Source: Hydrangea macrophylla
Taxonomy: Eukaryota; Streptophyta; Magnoliopsida; Cornales; Hydrangeaceae
Direction of reading: 5' to 3'
DNA: 64,000 nt
NCBI GenBank assembly: GCA_033977485.1
Contig: CM066998.1
Location: 58,494,274-58,558,273, forward strand
Part shown: positions 44,780 to 54,766 of the stretch, piece after piece
Layout of the letters: every line of letters begins with the position of its first letter
How positions within the stretch are numbered: position 1 is the stretch's first letter
Made by a program: the position numbers and the translations under genes
Notes under the pieces: generated by a model
Databases searched by the model: none
What the model saw: only the letters and a program-made list of their open reading frames with translations
What the model was told of the DNA's origin: nothing

Positions 44780-45608
44780 TTCGTTTGGGGAGTTTTTGGT
44801 GGTGTCCACCTTTCCTTCTCTCTCTCTATCTTTCTCTCTCTCTCTCTCCTCTTCCTTTCCAAAGGACAACTCAATTATCAATCAGTCATTGAGCCAAACC
44901 ATCTCTACCTTCTCATCCATTCCCAAAAAGCTTCAATTTTGGGGCACCCACACCCCTTTTTTCTCTCCTTTTCCCTTTCTTCTCCAAATTTTCATTTGTG
45001 GCTTCAAGCCTTCAATGGGTTTCCCTGTCTGAGTCCGCCACCAACCCACCCGACCCGTTTGAGCCTAAATTGGGTCTTGTTCTATATCTATTTACATGAA
45101 CAATAGTTGCAGAAAGATAGAGGGTAACAAAATGCATAAACTGGTTGGAGGAGGAGGAGGAGAATTTGCTTCTCCTCATATCACCCTAACCTCTCTCTGA
45201 AAAAGGTAATGTCATCTCTCTCTTTTTACTTGATCTGCTTATATATGTGTGTGTATAAATATACATATAAATGTGGCTACAGATAGTCAAATGCATATGT
45301 TTAAGCTTACTATTGGGTCTTTTATATTCCATGAATTGATACCAATCCAATTTCACAGGCAAACTGTGCGCAATCATTTGATAACCTTTTTCTTTTTCTT
45401 TTTCTTTCTTTCTTTCTTTTTTTTTTTTTTTGAACTTTTGATGAAAAAGGTCAATTTTTTTGATACCCTTCTAAATATATTTGCTTAATTTTTTTTTTTT
45501 TGACAGGCAAATTAAGGAATCACCTCTCTACATTTTTGTGTGGTGTTTATATATATATGTTCCATATTTTAAAAGAGGGGTATTAAAATTGGGCTTGGAG
45601 CTTCCACA
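44780..45608 (+). promoter_or_regulatory. RIC gene leader with probable 5' UTR intron
   Basis: CT-rich leader sequence (44815-45200) is followed by a good 5' splice signal (aaaag|gtaatg, 45206) and a T-rich tract with tttgacag ending at 45507, so the leader is probably spliced. Two upstream frames precede this intron: a 5-codon frame at 45014-45031 and a 22-codon frame at 45132-45200. The promoter itself is not identified. Confidence 0.5.
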
Positions 45609-48047
45609 ATGGCAACCAAAATGAAAGGGATCTACAAAGGGTTCAAGTACATCACCAATATCTTTGGTAATTCATGTCCCCCTCACTCTATGTGTGTGTA
45701 TGTATTTTTAGTATCAAATATGTATATTTTTGGGACTATTTTGCTCTATATTATGTTGGGTTTTGGGGATTTGGGGGGGCTAAGTTGAAAATTGGGTGTC
45801 TTGTAGTTGTGAAGGAGCGTGAGATTGAAATTGGGTACCCAACGGACGTTAAACACGTGGCGCACATTGGGTGGGATGGACCATCTGGTAGTGCACCCAG
45901 TTGGGTATGTATATTCCACTTTTATGCGTCTCTTGTATCTTCTCCTCCATTTTGTTCTCATTTGTTTCATATCTGTATGTGTGTGTATATATTTATATAT
46001 TTGTCTCATTGGATATTTTTTGGGGGGTTGTTTGGTTGGGTGGAAAATACAGATGAATGAATTCAAGACAGTGTCCGATTTTGCGGCAACGTCAATCGGT
46101 AGCATGAATGAAACAAGAGGTTCTAGTTCTGCTCTCTCCACATGGTCATCTCAAGGTTTGTTTCTTCTCTTGTTCATTACCCCTTTTTTTTGTTTCTCAT
46201 TTCAAACTTTCAATCTTTTAATGGTTTTATTGATTTCACGGTTGTCCTAATTCGATTCACCTAAAAGGGAAGAGATTAATGTAGGATAGGGGACATCATT
46301 TGATTAATTGTTATTTGCTGGTTATGTTGAGACATTTAATGAGACCACTAGATCTACTCAATATCATGTTTATGTTGAGAAAATGATAGATTTGTCTCAT
46401 TATGCATAAGAAGATTTTTGTTCTTGTGTCATGAGATATTGCTTTCAAACCCAACTTGAATCTATTAACAAGTGGCCCTTAAAGACCATTTCGGTGGTCC
46501 AGTTCAAATTTTGATGATTTGTGATGTTGACTTATGTTGGCTTCATCCTATATTTTCCCAAACACCTGGCATGTTAGAGAAAACAAAATGTTAGAAAATA
46601 TTGTTTGAATTTGAAGGTTATGTAATTAAGCCAATCACTGTACCCCTAGGGGTACACAAAACACGACGTTGAACAAGTTGAAGAGGTATTTTTGGGTGCC
46701 ATCGTCACGTTACCGAAATTTAGGTCCCAGACCCATATCTGATTTTAAATGGTGTGGGGATTGAAACTCATTGCATTGCCGTATTGTATGTTGTTATTCA
46801 CCAAAATTCATCGTTCAGGCTCAGCAAATGTTTCTTTGCTGTTTTAAGGAATTTTTTGTTTCCTTGGTTTCATTTGTTTTCAAATTCTTAGGAGAATATC
46901 TTGTTTCCAAATTTGAGCATAACTCAATTTTTTACCTAGTTTTGGTTATTTTTCAATATGTTCTTTCTTAGCTTGTTGGGATCGAAACACACATGCAAAC
47001 AATAATAAAGAATAACATAAAGATTAAAGACACAAGATTTCAGTTGATTCGGCATTGTGCCTACGTCCACACTCCACATTGGAAAGCCAGAAGTTTCCAC
47101 TACATCATTAGAAACTAGTTAGGGTTAAAACTTATACATCTCCAACCTTGGTACATGGTAAAATCTCCGAAATACCCATCCGCCATGGGCCCTCCCACTT
47201 GACCGTAGGCTTAGTATAACGGGCCCACTACAATATGAGCCACACCCAGCATAGCTGAATTAGTAGTAATCGACATACAATTCACTTTTTATTGATAATT
47301 ATAATTTCAATTTTAGAGACTTTCTTTTATTCTTAGTGGATTCCAAGTATTCTACTCGAGATATCGTCAATCTCGTATCTCTTTCCTTATCATAAGGTGT
47401 CAAAATAGGACGCTTCATTTCATTCGATCATCATTTCATTCGATCACTAATTTCGCTTCGTATTGTCAACCATCCGTATTGAAACATTTCCTTTCCAATA
47501 CACATGTTTTATTCAGTAAAGTCACTTGTGTATGACATGTCATTGTAGTTTTGGCAATTCATTTTTTTTATGCTACTCTTTGCAAATACCCCTGTTAGTG
47601 GAAATGAGTTAATAGTTATGTACTTATCTTTAGGTACTGTTCCTATCATTTTGAAGTGTGATTGGTCCACATGTATAAATGTGTCTTGTGTTACACATAT
47701 GTGGCACACAGGTGGACTAACATAATAGAACATGACAAAAAGTACCTAAAAAAAAGCACTAGAGTAGTGTTCTCCATTCTTAGCACCTCTTAGATATCGT
47801 CTTTAATACTTTGTGATCTCCTGTAACAGATTTTGACAACATGGAAAGGCAACCAGTGTCTGAGATGTTCAAAGACCTCCCACCCACTGACCTTCCCAAT
47901 ATTCCAAAGAAACCGAAGCGTAAGAAAACAAGGTCCACTTCATCCCCCAAGTCTTCCTCTTCCTCGTCAAGATCTTCACGAGCCACAAAATCGAAGTCTA
48001 AATTTGTCGAGAAGAACGAAAAACCCCCAAATTTCGAAGTGATGTAG
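45609..48047 (+). CDS. RIC: ROP-interactive CRIB protein (RIC family)
   Basis: RIC proteins are plant effectors that bind active ROP GTPases at the plasma membrane and pass the signal to actin and microtubules. Four exons: 45609-45666, 45807-45904, 46053-46155 and 47830-48047 (477 nt, 158 residues), phases 1, 0 and 1, all GT/AG. The CRIB motif is at residues 28-44 ([17 protein letters not shown]), with the required I, P, H, H and G. The N-terminus [23 protein letters not shown] and SAPSWMNEF after the CRIB motif are shared with the RIC10/RIC11 branch. The C-terminus is basic and Ser rich ([11 protein letters not shown]...), probably disordered. The 1.7-kb last intron holds an LTR-like fragment and a foldback repeat. 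Which RIC it is cannot be fixed without a tree. Confidence 0.93.
46976..47260. mobile_element. LTR-like fragment in RIC intron
   Basis: The segment holds 'acacaagatttcagttgattcggca...tgcctacgtccac', which resembles a common Copia LTR or TRIM sequence (AAGATTT...GGTTCGGC...CCTACGTCC). No ends or target duplication seen. Confidence 0.45.
47630..47762. mobile_element. Foldback repeat in RIC intron
   Basis: Outer arms ctttaggtactgttcc and aaaagtacctaaa, inner arms ggtccacatgt and acaggtggac, are inverted. It ends about 70 bp before the last RIC exon. Confidence 0.55.
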
Positions 48048-48249
48048 TAAGCTTATATCCATTTGGTGCAAAAACAAAAATTTTCTTTTTGCCAAATGCG
48101 CATTTACAAGATCCTAAAAATCCCTTTTATGTGCTTGGCTTGTTAATTTAGAATTGCGATGAAGAGAATGCACGAGGCTGAGAGGAAAATTGTGTAAATT
48201 TAGAAGAGGAGATCATTTCACATGTGAGATCACCATAAATATAGAAGGG

Positions 48250-48250
48250 T

Positions 48251-48316
<66 letters not shown>
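48250..48316. repeat. GA microsatellite after RIC
   Basis: An unbroken (GA)n tract of about 65 bp lies 200 bp after the RIC stop codon, probably in or just past the 3' UTR. Confidence 0.95.
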
Positions 48317-48320
<4 letters not shown>

Positions 48321-48736
48321 AACAGATGTTCAAGGGCGACAATGAGTAGAGAAAGTGCCTCTTTTATTTATTTTTGATCTATGACAGAGAATAAGCATGT
48401 AGAGCTGTGATTATATAGTTATTATGGTGGAAGTTTTATATTTTCTTTGTGGATATAGAAACAGCTTTTCGAATGGGGGTATGTTCAGTTTTTATACTGC
48501 AGTTTCAAACTTTCAACTGATTGGACAAATTAATAATTTAAAGAGAAAATTATCTCTTGGAAGTAAAAGTGTGGTTCAATGGTGAAACATATACTTTGCC
48601 CACTCAGTTTATTTTAGTAGCAGCAGTTTTACTAGCACTGCTGACCCTTTTGTTCATGAAAATAAACACATGTGAGAATGATCAATCATGCAGTTGATGA
48701 TTCATTTTGACATACAAACCTCTAAGACTTGCTCAC

Positions 48737-49257
48737 AGGGCCCGTTTGTCAACAGATTCAAAAGTTGCTTTTAGTTAAAAGCTGCCCAATGTATCTAATG
48801 GCCAATTGCAAATTCCTGCATTGACTATAATTTTTCTCCGATTTAATTGCATAAGTTAGTACTTTGCCAAACAGTTCCAGTTTAGTTTTTGAAGATCCAT
48901 CGTCACTTATTAGCTCCGGAAAGTCGGAAACTACCGTCACTTATTAGCTCCGGAAAGTCGGAAACTACCGTCACTTATTAGCTCCGGAAAGTCGGACCAA
49001 TGGAAATCTAGACTAATCAGTCAAATCTTCATCATTCATGAGATCTTCAGTTAACTTTTCAAATATTCCGACCGAGCGACGATTTGGCAACTACTTCGTG
49101 ATTCAATTGCAAAAAAACCGTTCTTGGCCAAAAGCTGTGTGAGATAGCTTTTCGCCAATGATAAATTTTTGTAATTGAGTCACATTATTATTATTATTAT
49201 TGCAATTAAATTGAAGGAGTTGTTTTGCCAAACATTTTTATTATAACAGGCCCTGAT
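48737..49257. mobile_element. Possible hAT-type MITE
   Basis: Edges cagggcccgtttg and aacaggccctg are inverted, with internal ttgccaaaca and complement. It contains the 34-bp tandem repeat at 48902-48996. No target duplication recognised. Confidence 0.5.
48902..48996 (+). repeat. 34-bp tandem repeat, 2.8 units
   Basis: Units begin gtcacttattagctccgg at 48902, 48936 and 48970. They are identical over their shared length. It is a local tandem array, not a CRISPR: there are no spacers. Confidence 0.95.
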
Positions 49258-49839
49258 ATTCTTTAGACTATTTGCGAAGTTTTGGATGCCTGAAGTTGCT
49301 AGAGAATGAAGCAATTGCAATTGTCATTGTGGTAGTTTTGATAAATTCTTAGGTTTAGTATTCTTGGCTGTAAATTCTAGTCACTAGTGTTTGGATGCCA
49401 AAGGTTGGGATTTGGAAATAGTTCATTTTAACTGAATAGTCTAATGACTATTTATACCACACCCCACCTGAAGTTATATAATATCCCATATGGTGGACTC
49501 TTTAGTTAAAATGGACTATTATTAGTCCATTTTAATTGAAATAGTCGAATGTCTTTTGAATCCCTCTTTAGTCCTGTGAAATAAACGTGGCCAAGATGAG
49601 CAAAAAAAAAAAAGTTAATCTGTTTGGTTTCCAAAATAGTTTGATGCCAAAATTTTGTGACTGAACACTTGAACAGAGATTACTGCAAGGTTTACTAATA
49701 ACTGAAAATATAGCAAGTGCGAGTTATTCTTGGGTTTTCAAGAGATGAAGTTTGTACAATGAGGTGGAAACAAATGAGTTCCAATATTGGATAAGAACAA
49801 GTGCGAAAAAAAACAAAGAATTTTGGGCCAAAGTGGAAC
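49258..49839. other. AT-rich spacer
   Basis: No gene. At 49415-49550 partial inverted segments (ggactattattagtccatttt and aatagtctaatgactattt) suggest another degraded foldback repeat. Confidence 0.4.
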
Positions 49840-49855
49840 AGGCCAGAAAAGCCCA

Positions 49856-50193
49856 TTTTTTTTTTTTTGCTCAAAAACTAAAATTTCATTAAAGAAAATC
49901 AAACCTTACAAAACAACCAAACAAACAACAAAAATAAAGAAAAGAACAAGCAAAAACAAATCAACCAAGAGTACAATAGGTAAGGAAGCATAAACGACCA
50001 CAGAAAAACCATCCGTCAGCTGTAAGAGGAATCTACCACCGCGTCACAAGGACCGCCGAGTAGAGAGATCCGGAACCCAGGACAACTTCAAATGTGTAGA
50101 TGATAGAAACCACCCAAAGAAAGAAGATGGCACAAAGCCAAGTCCAAACAGGTGAAGAAGCTTCACCAAAGGGGGCAACCGAAGTTGTTTGAA
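49856..50193 (-). mobile_element. 5'-truncated LINE insert
   Basis: The insert starts on + with a T run (49856-49868, the poly(A) tail of a minus-strand element). It is flanked by aggccNgaaaagccca at 49840-49855 and 50194-50209, a 16-bp target duplication with one mismatch. Its body matches 1706-2013. It has no coding frame. Confidence 0.88.
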
Positions 50194-50276
50194 AGGCCTG
50201 AAAAGCCCATGATTGATAGGAAATTTTGTTAAGTTTTAACTAGGATGTGGGCAACTAACTTTTCAGCCGTTTACTA

Positions 50277-50405
50277 AGGGTAGTGCTATGTGCACATAAA
50301 GTGTGCATATAAAGATTTGGACCATTTATTTTGGAGGAATCCATGCATACATGGGATCCACCGAAATTAATGGCTCAGATCTTTATGTGCACATTTTATC
50401 GTTTA
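50277..50405. mobile_element. Foldback MITE
   Basis: Arms gtgcacataaag...aagatttggaccatttat and taatggctcagatctttatgtgcac are inverted around a loop with ccatgcatacatggg. Confidence 0.65.
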
Positions 50406-50798
50406 CTAATTATGACCCTCAAAATTGCCTTTTTTTGGCCGATTTAAATAGTCTGTTTTCATTTAATAACTTTAACGTATAAGGGCTCACCATTTTACCT
50501 GGAAAATTATCCAAAACTTTAAAACTGCAAGTAAAAATATGGTACTAAAAACTTTAAATATAATAACACTATTTTCAGTAGCTTAAATTTTTAACGCGAA
50601 CATTTTATTACTTCATCTTCATTTTTATCAAAGAGGCCTAAGATTAATCATTCAGATATTTAAGCTTTTACACTATTTTATGAAGATAACATTAGATGCT
50701 GGTTGCCCAGCTTGGAGATATAAGTCCAGAGCCATGAGTACAATTGGGTAACCAAAGTCATTGCGTTCCTCAACCATAACAAGAAACAGAATAAATAA

Positions 50799-50800
50799 AC

Positions 50801-50838
<38 letters not shown>

Positions 50839-50839
50839 T
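50799..50839. repeat. AT/GT compound microsatellite
   Basis: A (TA)n tract is followed by (TG)n, about 300 bp before the LEA-2 start codon. Confidence 0.95.
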
Positions 50840-51137
50840 TATACCACCCAAAAAAAAGTGTACATAGACACACACGTATAACCGTCTTAACATAATTAAT
50901 AAAATTTACATTGCTTTCATCTCCCTTGAACCAATATAACACTCACCATCCTTTATTAAAACAACACACACCTTGTACCAATCCCCATTTTTGCCCCCTT
51001 TCTCTATATCTTGAAACAAAAATACAGATTCAGTTATATCTAATCTATTTTTGCTTCTAAATTACTCCTACCTCAAATTCTCAATCTTCCATTTCTCAAA
51101 CAACAAAAAAAAAAAAAAAACCAATTGCCTAAAAATC

Positions 51138-51710
51138 ATGGGTCAAGGCAATAAATCTCATAAAGGTCTAAAAATATGTTGCGGTGTCACGGCACTTCTC
51201 ATAGTCATTTTACTTATGGTTGCAGTAATCCTCTCTCTCACCATCTTAAAACCCAAAAACCCAAAAATCACCACCCGGTCCGTCACGCTCATGTCGGTGA
51301 AATATTTTCCTTTTCCATTATTTCTAAACGTGACATTGGGAATAGAGGTCGTGATCGATAATCACAATTATGGTAGCTTCAAATATGATAGTTCTACAGC
51401 TTATATTAGCTATCGAGGGATTGATGTGGCTCAAGCTCCGATTCAACAAGACACGATTCCAGCTCGACGGAAGCATAATATAAGCATGATCGTGGAAATT
51501 ATGGCCGATAAAATGGTTCAAAATGGTAATTTTTCGAGTGATTTTTTAAGTGGGTGCTTGAATTTCACATCATCGGCCAAATTGTACGGAAAAGCGACAG
51601 TTTTGAAGATTATGAAGATTAAAGCAAGCACTTATAGCATTTGTGACATTTCTGTGTTTTTTAGAGATCAGAATGCCTCTTCTGCCTGCAGTTCAAAAGT
51701 CAAGTATTGA
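51138..51710 (+). CDS. LEA-2 / NHL-type membrane protein
   Basis: One exon of 190 residues. A short basic cytosolic start (MGQGNKSHKGLK) is followed by one membrane segment at about 13-37 (ICCGVTALLIVILLMVAVILSLTI), then KPKNPKITTRSVTLMSV and a LEA-2 beta domain at about 65-170 with NHNYGSFKYDSSTAYISYRGIDVAQAPI. This is the layout of NDR1/HIN1-like and At1g64065/At3g54200-like proteins, which sit in the plasma membrane with the domain outside. N-glycosylation-type sites include NVT, NIS, NFS and NFT. The start at 51138 is preferred because it gives the usual short N-terminus and follows a leader; an in-frame ATG at 51051 would add a Lys-rich, low-complexity stretch. Function beyond the stress/defence association of the family is not known. 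Confidence 0.9.
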   Translation: MGQGNKSHKGLKICCGVTALLIVILLMVAVILSLTILKPKNPKITTRSVTLMSVKYFPFPLFLNVTLGIEVVIDNHNYGSFKYDSSTAYISYRGIDVAQAPIQQDTIPARRKHNISMIVEIMADKMVQNGNFSSDFLSGCLNFTSSAKLYGKATVLKIMKIKASTYSICDISVFFRDQNASSACSSKVKY

Positions 51711-52072
51711 TGAATATATATATTTTTTTCAATAAATTTTTGTTTTTTGTAGAAATGCACCAATAAATTGTATTCCTCATTGATCAGTTGGTTTTGATTG
51801 CAGTTAATAAAATATGTCAATGTAAAATCGGGTATTTTCAAGGAATGAGATGTTACGTAGCAAGACCATACATTCCCACATGGTTTCATATACGAATAAA
51901 CAATATACTTTGTCTTCCTAAAATCAATTGTTTTCATTCAATTGTATTAGCAACATAATTATTCCAAACTTTTGTACTAATCATTAACGTTATCGTTTTT
52001 AATCATGTTAACGCTAAAATTAATGACAAACTTTAGCTTTTTTATTTTTGATTTTTTAAATTTATTTATTTT
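51711..52072 (+). other. LEA-2 3' region
   Basis: AT-rich; contains aataaattttt and aataaattg near 51730-51770, usable as poly(A) signals. No other gene. Confidence 0.45.
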
Positions 52073-52262
52073 TAGAACCGTTGGGAACCATCTGGTTTGT
52101 TGCTAGAATCAACGCCTGACTTAGCATAATGATAATTCCCTCTGGGGCAATGGACCGGGTAAATTGCAAGGCTTACGCCCTGGGTAGACGGCCACCGCAT
52201 GAGTCGAATACTAGACCTCTGAGGAGCATTTGGATACCTCTTGGCCATTGAAGAAGTGTTGA
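52073..52262 (-). mobile_element. tRNA-derived SINE
   Basis: On the minus strand the element starts near 52262 with an A box (TGGCCAAGAGG) and, about 30 nt further, a B box (GTATTCGACTC), the internal RNA polymerase III promoter of tRNA-type SINEs. It ends toward 52073 and an AT-rich tail (52040-52073). The tRNA fold is not preserved, so it is not a tRNA gene. Confidence 0.75.
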
Positions 52263-52330
52263 TAAATTTTGGCATCATCTCCTTTTCATCTTCTTTATGA
52301 TTTTTATATATAGCTTAACAATAGTAACTA

Positions 52331-52673
52331 TGTCACGACCTATCCTACTACGGGCGGAAATATGACACGTGGCATGTCATCAAGACTCATCCAATTCATA
52401 AAATATTAAAGCAGCGGAAAATAAACTTAAAACAACAATGAGGATTCAAAACTTTTGGAAACAATACACTCAGAGTCGTAAAATCCGTATAAATTTGAAA
52501 ACATAATTATATTTTAAAACGAACGAATTTATGTTGAAAGGTACCCTAATAATCAACCAAAATATTTAAATAATTTCCGGAAGAGGTAGAAAAAGAAAAC
52601 ATGCAGGGGGGTATTTCGACCAGTCGAGATGCCCCGTTCGATCGGTCGAATGACCATTTAGCAGAATTCCTTC
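52331..52673 (-). mobile_element. Degenerate LTR, part 1 (split by insertion)
   Basis: It begins tgtcacgacctatcc, similar to the end of the LTRs at 52674 and 58560, and continues with cagcggaaaata and gaccagtcgag segments also found there. It is interrupted at 52673 by the young element and resumes at 60640. Confidence 0.75.
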
Positions 52674-54748
52674 TGTCACAGCCCGGTCCCACAATAGCGG
52701 AACCGAAGCCCGTGGCACGCCACCGAGACTAAACCAATTCATTAACGTTCCCAAAAGTTTAATTTGAAGAACACACGCAGCGGAAAACAAAACACATTTT
52801 CAAACCAGAGGTTCAGTCGACTGCTCAGTCAACTGATCAGTCGACGGAAGAAGGCAGGGAGTTTTCAAAAGGTTTAATAGCAATTCCAGTCGACTGAGAC
52901 TGGGGTCCAGTCGACTGCTTTTACCAAAATAAGAAAAAATAGCTGAACTGCACTGTCCCGTCGACTGCCCCGTCGACTGCTTTTACCATAATAAGGGAAA
53001 AATAGTTAACTGCACTGCCCCATCGACTGCCCCGTCGACTGCTCCTCTGACAGCAGCCAAAACTGCAGAATTTCAAGTTGAAAAGCTTCCTAACTTCCAC
53101 CAATGATCAACCACTCAAACCAAACTCAACCCAAAGTAATCCTAGCTGTATTAAAACATTTGTAAAGCAGGATTACAACATGTTTCTAACCAGTACAACG
53201 GCTTAAAATCCATTCTAACATACCAAATTAAACATGGGTTAAAACAACCAAATTCTTATTACAACATTCCTATTATCCCAAAACTACAAAGTTAACATTC
53301 AAGTTGCCTTCCAAAAGAACTCCCAACCCACGTGCTCACTTCTGCGATTCCTCGCCAGCATTTACACCTGAAATGGTTATTTGAATAACCACACATATTT
53401 CGATTTGTTTAAGCTAAAGCTTAGTGAATAAAACAACATATGTACATGAATGATAAACATGTCCGCATTCACATCTCTACATTTCATACTAGTCGCCGGA
53501 GACTCACGTGCCCGTCCATACTCCCAATCCGCGACTCCTCGCCAATAAGTCCACGCGAAAGGGTAAGACCCACGATTCTTCTCTTCAATCGTGCGACCTT
53601 AATGCCTATATCGGCTCCACAAAATGGCACGGTGACCACGTGCTCCTTCTGACCCACATAAGCAACTTAACATGCTCAAATACATATCACCATACTCGCG
53701 GTAACCAAAACATATCATCATGCTATTGAGCCTACTTATCAATATAAATGCCCAATATGAACTACACAATATATCTCTAAGAATTAATACATGATATTCA
53801 CACAATACATGAATACATGTCAAGAAACCATTCCAAAAACATAGTTGAATCACTCACCTCCAAATAACGCTCCTATAATTCAATCTGAAGAAAACCCGTG
53901 CACAAAGAACGTGCAGAAGTCCGTCTAGTAAAATTCCTATGGATCAAAATTCCATTTATCAACTTTTATGAAAAATTCTAGAAAATAACTTTTCGGAAAA
54001 CTTAGCCAAACAAGCCCTAACATATATCAAAACGAAGCTCTTACCTCGAGGAGCTCAAATATGAAATCTGGGAGAAAATAAACTGACGGAAGGTCGTCGT
54101 TTGGCGTCGCAAAGCTTAAAGCAACTAAATCCTCCTTTGGCCTCCCTTTTGGCCTCCTCTTAGGAATTAGGTTAGAAGTTATGAAAAACCTAAAGTCATC
54201 ACTTCCTATATATAGGCAAGACTATTGGGAATTTACGTTTACCTCCCCACGAGTTTTTCAAACTTCTAATCAGTCTCTGAAACTTTCTACATAGCTAATT
54301 TATAGCTTCACGAGTGAAACCTCAAAATTATAAAAGTTTTCGACTAAGTTTCGTTTGGTCGCTAAAACGCGAATTTCTATATGACGTTTCCGAAGTTGCT
54401 AATTAGCCTACCAAATTAATAGCGTGTTCATTCGTCCTCACCAGGATACTAAATCTAACAACAGAAATAAATTCTAAAACAGAAAATAATACAGATATTG
54501 CAATACACAGGTAAACATTTATTTTCAGATAAACATTTAAAATGTTCCACAGTAACCATCTCATACTCGAAGAGACGTCAAAATAATAAATCCTCAATCA
54601 CAATAGTTTCAAAGGGTTCTCTAATACAGACACCCATATCAACTCGTGAGTCAAAACTCACCCAACCATGTGCCAAAAGACACGCCACATCACATTACCA
54701 TGCATGACAATGTAATGCAATTGTAATAACACAAATGCGGGTGTTATA
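52674..54748 (-). repeat. LTR (3' LTR of minus-strand element)
   Basis: 2075 bp, starts tgtcacagcccgg and ends gcgggtgttata on +. Same length as the partner at 58560-60634. Confidence 0.95.
52810..53045 (-). repeat. GTCGAC motif array in LTR
   Basis: About nine GTCGAC(TG) cores, several inside the palindrome cagtcgactg, with a tandem pair of about 65-bp units (52917-52981 and 52978-53044). Two cores are mutated here (gtcaac, atcgac) but intact in the partner LTR at about 58698-58930. Confidence 0.9.
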
Positions 54749-54766
54749 ATACTCTCCCCCTTAAAA
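54749..54766 (-). other. Polypurine tract
   Basis: Minus strand TTTTAAGGGGGAGAGTAT lies immediately before the LTR start TATAAC, where second-strand DNA synthesis is primed. Confidence 0.85.

Noticed and set aside
45674..46250. Frames of 128 and 143 residues
   Set aside because: They are RIC exons 2 or 3 read through unspliced introns.
48902..48996. CRISPR-like regular repeat
   Set aside because: Repeats are contiguous, without spacers, in a plant nuclear genome.
51051..51137. Upstream in-frame start for the LEA-2 protein
   Set aside because: It would add a low-complexity Lys-rich stretch of 29 residues not expected in the family; the ATG at 51138 gives the usual N-terminus.
52073..52262. 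tRNA gene
   Set aside because: A and B boxes are present but no cloverleaf or acceptor stem can be drawn; a SINE explains it.
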